Positions 1-7,161 of a stretch of 64,000 bases of DNA are shown here, in pieces. The DNA comes from Sphingomonas sp. Root720 (GTDB lineage Bacteria > Pseudomonadota > Alphaproteobacteria > Sphingomonadales > Sphingomonadaceae): the NCBI RefSeq assembly GCF_001428605.1, contig NZ_LMID01000001.1, forward strand, positions 813,372-877,371. The letters run 5' to 3'. Position 1 is the first letter of the stretch. Each line of letters opens with the position of its first letter. The translations under genes and the position numbers were made by a program. The notes under the pieces are model-generated. The model made no database searches, had not been told where the DNA came from, and saw only the letters and a program-made list of their open reading frames with translations.

Positions 1-77
1 ACGACCCGTGGCGTTTCCCACGGCTCCTTATCGGCGATCGGCGATTGCGGAGCCCCATCATCGTCCTTGACCGTCAT
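1..77 (-). CDS. N-terminus of a putative RiPP (lasso-type) precursor peptide, cut by window edge
   Basis: Only the first 25 codons are in the window. ATG at 77 is preceded by a purine-rich ribosome site (GAGGGG). The peptide is short, charged and leader-like and ends at the edge with KEPWETPRV. That stretch resembles the aromatic-x-x-P-x-hydrophobic element (YxxPxL) of lasso leaders bound by PqqD-like recognition domains, with Trp in place of Tyr. It is the next gene downstream of an ABC exporter and a JmjC oxygenase on the same strand, near an HPr-kinase-like protein and sulfotransferases, all partners known from lasso loci. The core peptide, cyclase and protease are not visible, so the class is inference. 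Confidence 0.45.
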   Translation of the reverse strand, partial: MTVKDDDGAPQSPIADKEPWETPRV

Positions 78-176
78 GCCTCGCCCCTCTCGATGTTCCT
101 GATCGAGATTAAGATAGGGGCCCGGTGCTGTCCACCGAAGATCCTGTCGTTGTGCTCGCTACGCCCCGCACCGCCA

Positions 177-1331
177 CTAAATAGCTATGGATATCAGGGA
201 CTCCCGCGCCAACTGTTCCAGCGCGCCGGCGTAATCGCTGTCGTAAAAATCCACCGCCAGGGCGTGCGCCAGAGCCTCGGCCGGAAGGGGATCGTTCAGG
301 GTCAGTTCGGTGAGCGCACGGCGCGCCAGATGCGACAGCCGGATCCGCTTCTGGCCGATCAGCAGCAGGGCTTCTCCCGCCTCTCCGGCCACCAGATCCA
401 GCCGCCGCCGCAATGCCGAGACGAGCATATCCCCGGGGCCGATGGTGACGCCCTCGGGCCCAAGCATTCCCAATGGCGCAAAGGACTGGAACGGCCTTTC
501 CACATCCTGATCCGCGAGAAAGGTCGCGATCGTCATGTCCTCGACCAACCCATGCAGCGCCGCCTTCAGTTCCTGCTCGCGCAGGGTCCGGCCTTTCCCC
601 GTCAGCGTTGGTCCGACGCCCCGGCGCAATATCTCCACGTCCGCCGCTTTGGTCGCAAGCCAACGTAGGACGTCCGCGCCGGTCGGCTCATTGAGTCCGA
701 AGGTGAGGTGCACCGACGGACGGCCGAGAGGAACGGCGGAATGGACCTCCCCGCGCGGCAGGAACAGCAGGTCGCCGGGGGTCATGTTTCCCTCCCAGAT
801 CGGATCGGCAACCGCGGGGCGACTGCCCCGCACCGGAGATTCGAACGGAATGCCGAAGCGGCTCCAGCGCTTGGCGCCATGGAGTTGCAGGACCAGTACG
901 TCATGCGCATCGCAATGCGGCGGAAAGGCCGAGCCCGCGCCGAAGGTGAGATAGCAATTGACGCCGACCCGGCTGCGCAGCGCGCGCTCCAGCACCGCGC
1001 CCAGCCGTCCGATCCCGGGGACCAGCATGTCGATCGAATTGATCGCCATGGTCGCCCCCTGTGCGGCGAGATTCTGGACCAATTCGGGGCGCGGCCGGCC
1101 TTCGCGATCGCAATAGACCGCCTGCGCCAGTTCATTGCCGTCGACCACGATCCGGAAGTGTCCGCGGGGCATAAGATTGCGCCCCACGAGGGTTTCGATG
1201 GTGCTCCACGGCAGCAGCGCGGGCATGTCGCCGGCGCGGTCCACCGGCAGATGCCAGCAGGATTTGCTCTCCACCGCGGCCAGGAAGGGTTCGCGGCCAG
1301 CCGGGGTCAGCAGATCGTCAAGCGTCAGAAT
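177..1331 (-). CDS. JmjC/cupin-4 family Fe(II)/2-oxoglutarate oxygenase, non-canonical start
   Basis: About 384 residues. JmjC core: Fe ligands H139, D141 (PPHCDAHD) and distal H197 (GEVHSA), numbered from the extended start. The family hydroxylates proteins or peptides (for example ribosomal protein histidine/arginine); here a RiPP substrate is suspected. The first ordinary start in frame is GTG at 1274, but the frame stays open upstream and reads LTLDDLLTPAGREPFLAAV, the usual N-terminus of this family. No ATG/GTG/TTG lies there; an ATT at 1331 sits 7 bases after a perfect GAGGAG (1344-1339), with ATC at 1334 and CTG at 1328 as alternatives. The start overlaps the ABC transporter stop by 14 bases, implying translational coupling. 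C-terminal third looks like the winged-helix-like tail of ribosomal oxygenases. Confidence 0.8.
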   Translation of the reverse strand: MLTLDDLLTPAGREPFLAAVESKSCWHLPVDRAGDMPALLPWSTIETLVGRNLMPRGHFRIVVDGNELAQAVYCDREGRPRPELVQNLAAQGATMAINSIDMLVPGIGRLGAVLERALRSRVGVNCYLTFGAGSAFPPHCDAHDVLVLQLHGAKRWSRFGIPFESPVRGSRPAVADPIWEGNMTPGDLLFLPRGEVHSAVPLGRPSVHLTFGLNEPTGADVLRWLATKAADVEILRRGVGPTLTGKGRTLREQELKAALHGLVEDMTIATFLADQDVERPFQSFAPLGMLGPEGVTIGPGDMLVSALRRRLDLVAGEAGEALLLIGQKRIRLSHLARRALTELTLNDPLPAEALAHALAVDFYDSDYAGALEQLARESLISIAI

Positions 1332-3084
1332 GATCGGGCTCCTCGTACAACGCGTCCGACACCACGCGTCCGTCGGCGATGGTGATATGCCGGTCGCACC
1401 ATGCCAGGCTTTCTGTGCGGTGCGCGACCATCATGATCGTCGGACGGGGGTCGAGAGCCGACAGCCGCTTCAGCAGCACCGCCTCCGCCGCGATGTCGAT
1501 CGCATTGGTCGCTTCGTCCAGGATCAGCAGCCGCGGCCTGCGCAGCAGCGCGCGGGCGATGGCCAGCCGCTGCCGCTCGCCGCCGGAAAGCGCCAGCCCC
1601 CCTTCCCCGATCACGGTGTCCAGCCCCTCCGGAAGCTGCGCGACGAGCGAAGCGATACCCGAGAGCTCCAGCGCCTCCACGATCTCGCGCTCGTCGGCGA
1701 TCAGGCCGCCCCACAGGAGGTTGGCGCGGACCGTGGCATGAAAAAGCAACGGATCCTGCATCACATAGGCAAGACCGTCGCGCCACGCGGGCAGAAGGGC
1801 CTCGTCGAGCGGCTCGCCGCCCACCGTGATTTCTCCCTGCCGGGGCCGCAGGATTCCCGCCAGCAGGTCGACCAATGTGGTCTTGCCCGCGCCGGATGCG
1901 CCCTTGACGCCAAGGAAACTCCCGGGCGGCAGGGTGAGTGTCACGCCCGTCAGGCCCTCGCCCCCCGGATGACGAAAGCCCACGTCGCGAAACGCGATCG
2001 GCCCCTCCGGGACGGGCCTGTGGGGGGAGACCGGCGGTGAAACCGCGACGAGGTCGGCGGCGAGCGATCGAAATGCCTCGATGGCCGGCGCATTGAGGAA
2101 GAACTGGCGAACGGACAGGTTCAACCGGCTGAGCGGATGGCTCATCCGGGCCAGGATGAAGAGGATCGGGATCAGCAAGGCGGGCGACAGCGCCAGTTCC
2201 TCCAGGCCGAACCAGATCAGGCCGGCGCCGGCGATCGCCGGAAACAATCCCATGGCCAGCGCGATCCGCATCCGCGCCCGCCGGCGACGACGGCCACTGT
2301 CGCGCATCTCGGCCTCGATCCCGTCGAACTCGTGCAGGAAGGCCAGCCGGACGTTCTCGGCATAGGCCGGCTTCAAACCGGCCAGGAAATTGCCGGCAAT
2401 CGCGGTCAGATAGGTTCCGACACGGCCGGTCCCCGTCCCTTCCTCGCGACCCGTGCGCGCGAAGCCGGGAAGGCTCGCGACGCTTGCGAGCAGGCCGATC
2501 GCCAATGCTGCCAGCGCCATTTTCGGCGCCAGCGCGAGCGCCAGAAGCCCATGCACCAGCAGGGACGCGAGCGCGATGGCGCCCTGGGCCACCGCGACCA
2601 GCGCGGCACGCACGCGACCGCTCTCCGTGCCCAGCAGGGTGAGGATGGTCGCGCGCGGCACCCGCGCGGCCCGCGACCACGGCGCCCGCGCGAGCGCGCC
2701 CAGGAGATCGCTGCGCTGGCGCGCGACGAAATCGCCCTGCAGATCGTCGATCAAGGCATCGCGGGCATAGAGGACGGCGGCGCGCAGCAGCATGACGATC
2801 ACGAACCCTCCCAGCAGCATCGCCAGCTGCGCGGCAGGGGTGACCGCGCCGAACATCGTCGGGATTCGCGCCAGCCAGGTCTCCAGGCGACCGCCGCCGC
2901 CGATCCCGGTCGCGACATGCAGGATCGGGATCAGCATCACCAGTCCCGCACTCTCCAATACGCTGCCGGCCACGATCAGGAGGGCAGCCCCCGCGCTGCG
3001 GCGCCCCGCCACCGGCCGGAAGGCGCGCGCCAGATGGTGCAGCGATCGTGCGGCGGAGCGAATTTCGGCTGAAGCCCGTATCAA
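1318..3084 (-). CDS. ABC exporter, fused membrane and ATPase domains (peptide/lasso exporter type)
   Basis: 588 residues, half-transporter with an N-terminal six-helix domain (about residues 30-330) and a C-terminal ATPase. Walker A GASGAGKT at 395-402, signature LSGGERQR, Walker B LLILDEAT, H-loop VAHRTE are all intact, so an active ATPase is expected. The start is TTG at 3084. No C39 peptidase domain is present, so leader removal must be done elsewhere, as in lasso (class D) exporters. The JmjC gene starts inside its 3' end. Divergent from the HPr-kinase-like gene; the 161-base spacer should hold both promoters. An exporter of a modified peptide is inferred from context only. Confidence 0.85.
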   Translation of the reverse strand: MIRASAEIRSAARSLHHLARAFRPVAGRRSAGAALLIVAGSVLESAGLVMLIPILHVATGIGGGGRLETWLARIPTMFGAVTPAAQLAMLLGGFVIVMLLRAAVLYARDALIDDLQGDFVARQRSDLLGALARAPWSRAARVPRATILTLLGTESGRVRAALVAVAQGAIALASLLVHGLLALALAPKMALAALAIGLLASVASLPGFARTGREEGTGTGRVGTYLTAIAGNFLAGLKPAYAENVRLAFLHEFDGIEAEMRDSGRRRRRARMRIALAMGLFPAIAGAGLIWFGLEELALSPALLIPILFILARMSHPLSRLNLSVRQFFLNAPAIEAFRSLAADLVAVSPPVSPHRPVPEGPIAFRDVGFRHPGGEGLTGVTLTLPPGSFLGVKGASGAGKTTLVDLLAGILRPRQGEITVGGEPLDEALLPAWRDGLAYVMQDPLLFHATVRANLLWGGLIADEREIVEALELSGIASLVAQLPEGLDTVIGEGGLALSGGERQRLAIARALLRRPRLLILDEATNAIDIAAEAVLLKRLSALDPRPTIMMVAHRTESLAWCDRHITIADGRVVSDALYEEPDHSDA

Positions 3085-3245
3085 ATGATGCCCGTCCCGG
3101 CACGCTGCCGATGCTGTCAGGCCGTTGGCGCCCGAGTCCCCACCGTCGTACAGCCATTGCCGCGCAGGAGGGAATAGCGGCGGTGACCCTCGCCTTTTTT
3201 CCGGGCCGGGTTAGAAGCGGACATGTTCAGCATCGATCGAGGGTC

Positions 3246-4202
3246 ATGACGACACGCCCCGAACCGTCCCTTGCGGAAGGATATTATCGCATCGGTGGGC
3301 TGACCGTCGCCTCGGCACTCGCACTCCCCGGATCGCTCGAAGCCGACGGCACCGCGCCGGACGTGCAGATCCGGCGGGAAGCCGGGCTTCCGGCGATGCT
3401 GGCGGACGCGTCGGCCCAAGGACCGAATTGGTCGGTAGCAGGCGACAGGATCCTGATGGACATCCCCGGCGTCGCCCGCTTCCTGGTCACGGGCGGCCGG
3501 GAGATCGCCGTCGAAGGCGCGGCCGCCGTGGCCGAAGCCGATATCGCGGGCTTCGTCCAGAGCAGCGCCATGCGCGTGCTGCTGCACCAGCGGCGGCAGA
3601 TGACGCTGCGGGCGAGCGCGATCGCGGTCGAAAACGTCGCGGCTCTGCTGTGCGGGCCGCCCGGCGTGGGCAAGTCCACGCTCGCCGCGGCCCTGGTCGC
3701 CCGCGGCCATGATTTCTTCAGCGACGACCTGTGCGCGGTCCGGACCGACGCACGCGGTGTGCCGATTCTAGCTCCCGATGGCGCCACGCTCAGGCTCTGG
3801 GCCCCTGCCATCGATGCCCTCGGCCTGGCGGACCGCCGCAGTGCGCCGCTGCGCGCTGGCTTCCAGAAATTCCACGTCGAGCCCGACCGCATCGCGCGCG
3901 CGTCGGAGTTGCCGATCCTCGCGATCTACATGGTGCGGGAAGCCGATGCGGCCGGTCCCCCCGGTATCGTAGCCCTGCCCATCGGCGATGCGGCGATGCT
4001 CCTGCGCCGCAACGCCCACGGCTTCCATCTCGCGGCGCGGACCGGTGGATCCGCATCGCTGTTCGAACAGGCCGCGACGCTGCAGCAGCGCGTACCGATG
4101 TTCGGCCTCGCCCGATCGACGAGCTTCGCCACGCTCGCGGAAACCGCCGGGCGGCTCGATGCGCATATGCGCGCGCTGGGAAGGGCGCGCGCGGCAGCAT
4201 GA
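3246..4202 (+). CDS. HPr kinase/phosphorylase-like serine kinase (RiPP-associated type)
   Basis: 318 residues. A P-loop GPPGVGKS is at 137-144, followed by the HprK-C style FFSDDLCAV. The N-terminal 120 residues do not resemble the regulatory domain of true HprK, and no HPr/PTS gene is nearby. Homologous stand-alone kinases occur in lasso peptide loci, where members such as those of the paeninodin pathway phosphorylate the precursor C-terminus. Start ATG at 3246 is chosen because the preceding frame is non-coding in character; GAGGG lies just upstream. The stop overlaps the sulfotransferase start as ATGA, so the two are translationally coupled. Confidence 0.75.
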   Translation: MTTRPEPSLAEGYYRIGGLTVASALALPGSLEADGTAPDVQIRREAGLPAMLADASAQGPNWSVAGDRILMDIPGVARFLVTGGREIAVEGAAAVAEADIAGFVQSSAMRVLLHQRRQMTLRASAIAVENVAALLCGPPGVGKSTLAAALVARGHDFFSDDLCAVRTDARGVPILAPDGATLRLWAPAIDALGLADRRSAPLRAGFQKFHVEPDRIARASELPILAIYMVREADAAGPPGIVALPIGDAAMLLRRNAHGFHLAARTGGSASLFEQAATLQQRVPMFGLARSTSFATLAETAGRLDAHMRALGRARAAA

Positions 4203-5116
4203 ACGGTTTCATCTGGCTCGCCTCCTATCCCAGATCGGGCAACACCTGGTTCCGGCTGCTCGCCGCGAGCCTGGCTCTGGAGGGCGACGCGGCGCCCGAC
4301 ATCAACGACCTGATCGGCCATTCCGCCGGCGCGCGCCTTGCCTTCGACGCGATCACCCTGCTCGATTCGGCGCTGCTCTCAGCGGCGGAGACCGACCGAT
4401 TGCGACCCGGGGCCTACCGGGCGATGGCCGACGGCGCCTATCGCGATCCGGCGATCCCCACCGCCGCCCCCGCACCGCCCCTGATGAAGGTCCATGATGC
4501 GTATCGATACACGCCTGGGGGACAGCCGGTGTTCGCCGGCGCTCGGGGCGCCATCGTCATGGTCCGCGATCCGCGCGCGGTGGCGGCTTCGCTCGCCGGC
4601 TTCCTGTCCTGCACGGTGGACCGGGCGATCGAGATCATGGCGTCGGACGATTATGCCCTCGGGCGCGGCCTGCGATCCTGGCCGCATCACATGCCGCAGA
4701 CGGTGGAGAGCTGGAGCGCGAACGTCGCCGGCTGGATGACCCAGACCGATGTTCCGGTCCACCTCGTGCGCTATGAGGATCTCAGGCGCGACACGGCGGG
4801 CGTGTTTCGCGACGCCATGGCGTTCGCGGGCGCGACCGTCTCGCCCGCGCAAGCGGAGCAGGCGGCCGCGCGGGCCGGTTTTTCCACGCTCCGCGCACAG
4901 GAGACGGCGCACGGCTTTCGCGAATGGTCGGCGCTGAAGCGGTCGAGCGATGCGCGCTTCTTTCGCCGCGGCGAAGCCGAGGGTTGGCGGGACGAATTGA
5001 CCGCCGCCCAGATCGCGCGGATCGAGGCGCGGCATGGCGACATCATGGACATGCTCGGATATACCCGCGCAACAGCGCCGGATCCATTGTTGCAAGGCAC
5101 TGCACCATGCGCATGA
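4199..5116 (+). CDS. PAPS-dependent sulfotransferase (Sulfotransfer_1 type)
   Basis: 305 residues. The 5'-phosphosulfate loop is YPRSGNTWFR at 10-19 and the 3'-phosphate site is MVRDPRAVAASLAGF near residue 120, both textbook for cytosolic PAPS sulfotransferases. Transfers sulfate from PAPS to a hydroxyl or amine. It overlaps the kinase-like gene by 4 bases (ATGA) and the beta-hydroxylase gene by 10 bases, so all three are one transcript. Such an arrangement suggests the hydroxyl acceptor could be made by the neighbouring oxygenases. Substrate unknown; a peptide product of the locus is the inferred target. Confidence 0.85.
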   Translation: MNGFIWLASYPRSGNTWFRLLAASLALEGDAAPDINDLIGHSAGARLAFDAITLLDSALLSAAETDRLRPGAYRAMADGAYRDPAIPTAAPAPPLMKVHDAYRYTPGGQPVFAGARGAIVMVRDPRAVAASLAGFLSCTVDRAIEIMASDDYALGRGLRSWPHHMPQTVESWSANVAGWMTQTDVPVHLVRYEDLRRDTAGVFRDAMAFAGATVSPAQAEQAAARAGFSTLRAQETAHGFREWSALKRSSDARFFRRGEAEGWRDELTAAQIARIEARHGDIMDMLGYTRATAPDPLLQGTAPCA

Positions 5117-5646
5117 CCACCCCCATCCGGACGCTCTTCGACCATCCGATCGACGACCTCCTCGCCGCATTGCCGCCGCAGGCGGATCCGATCTGGGACG
5201 TGTTCCGCGTGCGGCAGCAGCGTTTCCGCGTGCACGATCGCACGCGGTCGATCGTCTTCCGCTGGACTTCGCTCCAATCGGAAGGTGCGCGCGCGACGAT
5301 GACCTCCAGCTATCCGCCGGCGGCGCTGGCCGCCGCGGCCAATGCCTGCGCCCTCCGCCTGGCCGAGACCTATGGCGGCACCGTGGAGAGCCTGCTGCTC
5401 ACGGAACTGGGCCCCGGTCAGGTCATTCCCTCGCACCGCGACGGGGGCACGCTGCTCGAAGAGACCCATCGCTGCCACCTGCCCATCGTCACCAATCCCG
5501 GCGTGGGATTCCGGATCGACGACATCAGCTATCACCTGCAAGCGGGCACGGTTTACGAGGTGGACAACTTTCGACCCCATGCCGTCGCCAATGCGGGCAC
5601 TGCCGCGCGGATCCACCTCATCTGCAATATCCTCCCCGGCGGATAG
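5107..5646 (+). CDS. Aspartyl/asparaginyl beta-hydroxylase family Fe(II)/2OG oxygenase
   Basis: 179 residues, a compact cupin-type domain. Visible ligands are H110 and D112 (PSHRDGG), H158 (RPHAVANAG) with R168 as the likely 2-oxoglutarate anchor. Family members beta-hydroxylate Asp/Asn in peptides; a homologous enzyme acts on the lasso peptide canucin. Start: ATG at 5107 with AAGG about 10 bases upstream; a second ATG at 5113 overlaps the sulfotransferase stop as ATGA and is possible. Last gene of the kinase-sulfotransferase-hydroxylase operon; converges on the second sulfotransferase with a 3-base gap. Confidence 0.8.
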   Translation: MRMTTPIRTLFDHPIDDLLAALPPQADPIWDVFRVRQQRFRVHDRTRSIVFRWTSLQSEGARATMTSSYPPAALAAAANACALRLAETYGGTVESLLLTELGPGQVIPSHRDGGTLLEETHRCHLPIVTNPGVGFRIDDISYHLQAGTVYEVDNFRPHAVANAGTAARIHLICNILPGG

Positions 5647-5649
5647 CCG

Positions 5650-6396
5650 TCAGAGCCGCGGATAGCCGAACGTCTCGAATTCGTCGGCAAAGAGCGTGCC
5701 GATCACGGCGATCTGATCGGGCCGGAGCAGCGCGGCGGGATCTAGTTCGTTGGCCATCAGCCCCTTTTTCGCATGCGGCACCGTGATCCGGCCCGCATAC
5801 CCGATCTCATCGAGAAAGCCATCGAGCCCCGCTTGGAGCTGCTCGTAGCGGATGACCGTCGCGGTGCGCGCACCGTCCGGATCGCGATACAGATCGATAT
5901 TGCGCAGCGCGTGCAGCGTGCCGCGGGCCAATGCACGGTCGAACAGCGCAGGCAGTGTCGCCACATCATCGCGCATCTCTCCTCCACGCCGATAGGCATC
6001 GAAGGCGTTCACCATGTTGAGCGCGGACAGGACGCGCGCATAGGGGCAGCGCTGCGCCACCACGACGCGGAACCCGTCGAGCGCGCCACCCCGTTCGCGA
6101 ATGATCGCGGCGAGCGACATATGGGCGGAATAGCGCGATGCGGGTGGAGCCAGCCGATGCAGTTGCTCGAACGGCGTCTCCCTGACGAGGGTGCGATACG
6201 CCGCCTCGAACGCGGGAAAATCGCTGTAATTTCCGCAACGACCGTTCATGTCCTGCCGCCGTCTCTCGTCGACGGCGATCATGGGGGGAATGATATCGTC
6301 GGGACCGCAGATCGTCGACAGCGCGATCTCGAGGCTGGTTCCCGCCACCTTGCGACCACGGACGAAAATGAAGCGGTGGGCGAATGACAATATCAT
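5650..6396 (-). CDS. Sulfotransferase family 2 protein
   Basis: 248 residues. N-terminal FVRGRKVAGTSLEIAL is the 5'-PSB loop of the Sulfotransfer_2 family (usually FxxxPKxAGTS), with Arg-Lys where Pro-Lys is usual. A 3'-phosphate-like RCPYARVLSALN follows near residue 130. It is convergent with the beta-hydroxylase gene and separated from the MarR gene by 46 bases. Being a second, unrelated sulfotransferase beside the first, it probably belongs to the same locus. Could alternatively act on polysaccharide; nothing in the sequence decides this. Confidence 0.7.
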   Translation of the reverse strand: MILSFAHRFIFVRGRKVAGTSLEIALSTICGPDDIIPPMIAVDERRRQDMNGRCGNYSDFPAFEAAYRTLVRETPFEQLHRLAPPASRYSAHMSLAAIIRERGGALDGFRVVVAQRCPYARVLSALNMVNAFDAYRRGGEMRDDVATLPALFDRALARGTLHALRNIDLYRDPDGARTATVIRYEQLQAGLDGFLDEIGYAGRITVPHAKKGLMANELDPAALLRPDQIAVIGTLFADEFETFGYPRL

Positions 6397-6442
6397 GGCG
6401 GGGGCATTGCCATGTTTTCGGGATATCTGCGCGGCCGCGCGG

Positions 6443-6946
6443 TCATGCGGGCGCGGATCGATCGATCAGGCCGCTGTCCAGGAGGGGCGCCGCGTCGATG
6501 TGCTGCGCGTCCATGAGCATGGCGAGCCGCTCGACCGCCGCCAGGATCATAGCCTGCTCCCATTGCGGCAGACCGATGAACCGCTCGGTGAAGCTGGTCT
6601 GGAGGAGATCCGGCGCCTCGGCAAGGGCCGCCTTGCCGGCCGGCAGGATGGACAGGATCAGCTGTCGCTTGTCCTTTTCGCTGCGCTGGCGTCCGACGAA
6701 GCCCAGTTCCTGCAACCGGTCCACGATCGTCGTGATCGTCGCCTGGCTGAACTGCAGCGCCTGGGCGACCGCCCCCGGTGTGGCCGACGAGGCCCGGGAA
6801 TCGATCTCCCGCAGCACGAGCCACTGCGACGGCGTCAGACCCGTCGCGTTGGCAAGCCGGCGACTACCGATTTCAGAGGCGCGCAGAACGCGGCGCAGCG
6901 CGCGGAGCGTCAGGGACGCAATGTCCGGATCCATGGCCTCGAGCAT
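6443..6946 (-). CDS. MarR-family regulator, likely EctR-type regulator of the ectoine operon
   Basis: 167 residues with the MarR winged helix: helix-turn-helix SATPGAVAQALQFSQATITTIVDRLQ split around residues 55-80 and wing region QRSEKDKRQLIL. ATG at 6946 has GGAGG 10 bases upstream; a second ATG at 6934 is possible. Divergently transcribed from ectAB. Ectoine operons are often controlled by MarR proteins of the EctR group, so autoregulation plus osmotic repression of ect is the likely role. The shared 215-base spacer contains a perfect inverted repeat (6986-7015) suited to a dimeric regulator. Confidence 0.8.
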   Translation of the reverse strand: MLEAMDPDIASLTLRALRRVLRASEIGSRRLANATGLTPSQWLVLREIDSRASSATPGAVAQALQFSQATITTIVDRLQELGFVGRQRSEKDKRQLILSILPAGKAALAEAPDLLQTSFTERFIGLPQWEQAMILAAVERLAMLMDAQHIDAAPLLDSGLIDRSAPA

Positions 6947-6985
6947 ATAAAAATTGCCTCCGAACGCCAAGAAATTTCCTTTGGC

Positions 6986-7015
6986 GGCCGAAGCATTTTC
7001 GAAACTTCTTCGGCC
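6986..7015. promoter_or_regulatory. Inverted repeat in the ectR-ectAB intergenic region, candidate operator
   Basis: GGCCGAAG (6986-6993) and CTTCGGCC (7008-7015) form a perfect 8-base inverted repeat with a 14-base AT-richer spacer containing TTTCGAAA. It sits 40 bases upstream of the MarR start, where it could repress both promoters. Binding by the MarR protein is inference. Confidence 0.5.
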
Positions 7016-7043
7016 AATGAAGCAACCCCCTTGGCCCCAGGGG

Positions 7044-7073
7044 TTGAAAAGCGAGTCAAAATGGCCATATAAC
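7044..7073 (+). promoter_or_regulatory. Candidate sigma70-type promoter of the ectoine operon
   Basis: TTGAAA at 7044-7049 and TATAAC at 7068-7073 with an 18-base spacer (or ATATAA at 7067 with 17). A second -10-like TATAAT lies at 7112-7117 without a well-spaced -35. Known ect promoters are osmotically induced with near-consensus elements; which of these is used cannot be told by eye. Confidence 0.4.
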
Positions 7074-7161
7074 GCGGCGAAACTTGTCGGCTCCAGACGA
7101 GTTATGCAAAATATAATACGGGAGATGAAGAATCTCTGAAACAAATTCAAGAGCGGCCGAG

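Noticed and set aside
2137-3072. 311-codon frame antisense to the ABC exporter
   Set aside because: Arg/Gln-rich, no family; the opposite strand has full Walker motifs.
3048-3245. 66-codon upstream extension of the HPr-kinase-like gene
   Set aside because: It would overlap the divergent exporter start and has no kinase-like sequence; ATG 3246 fits better.
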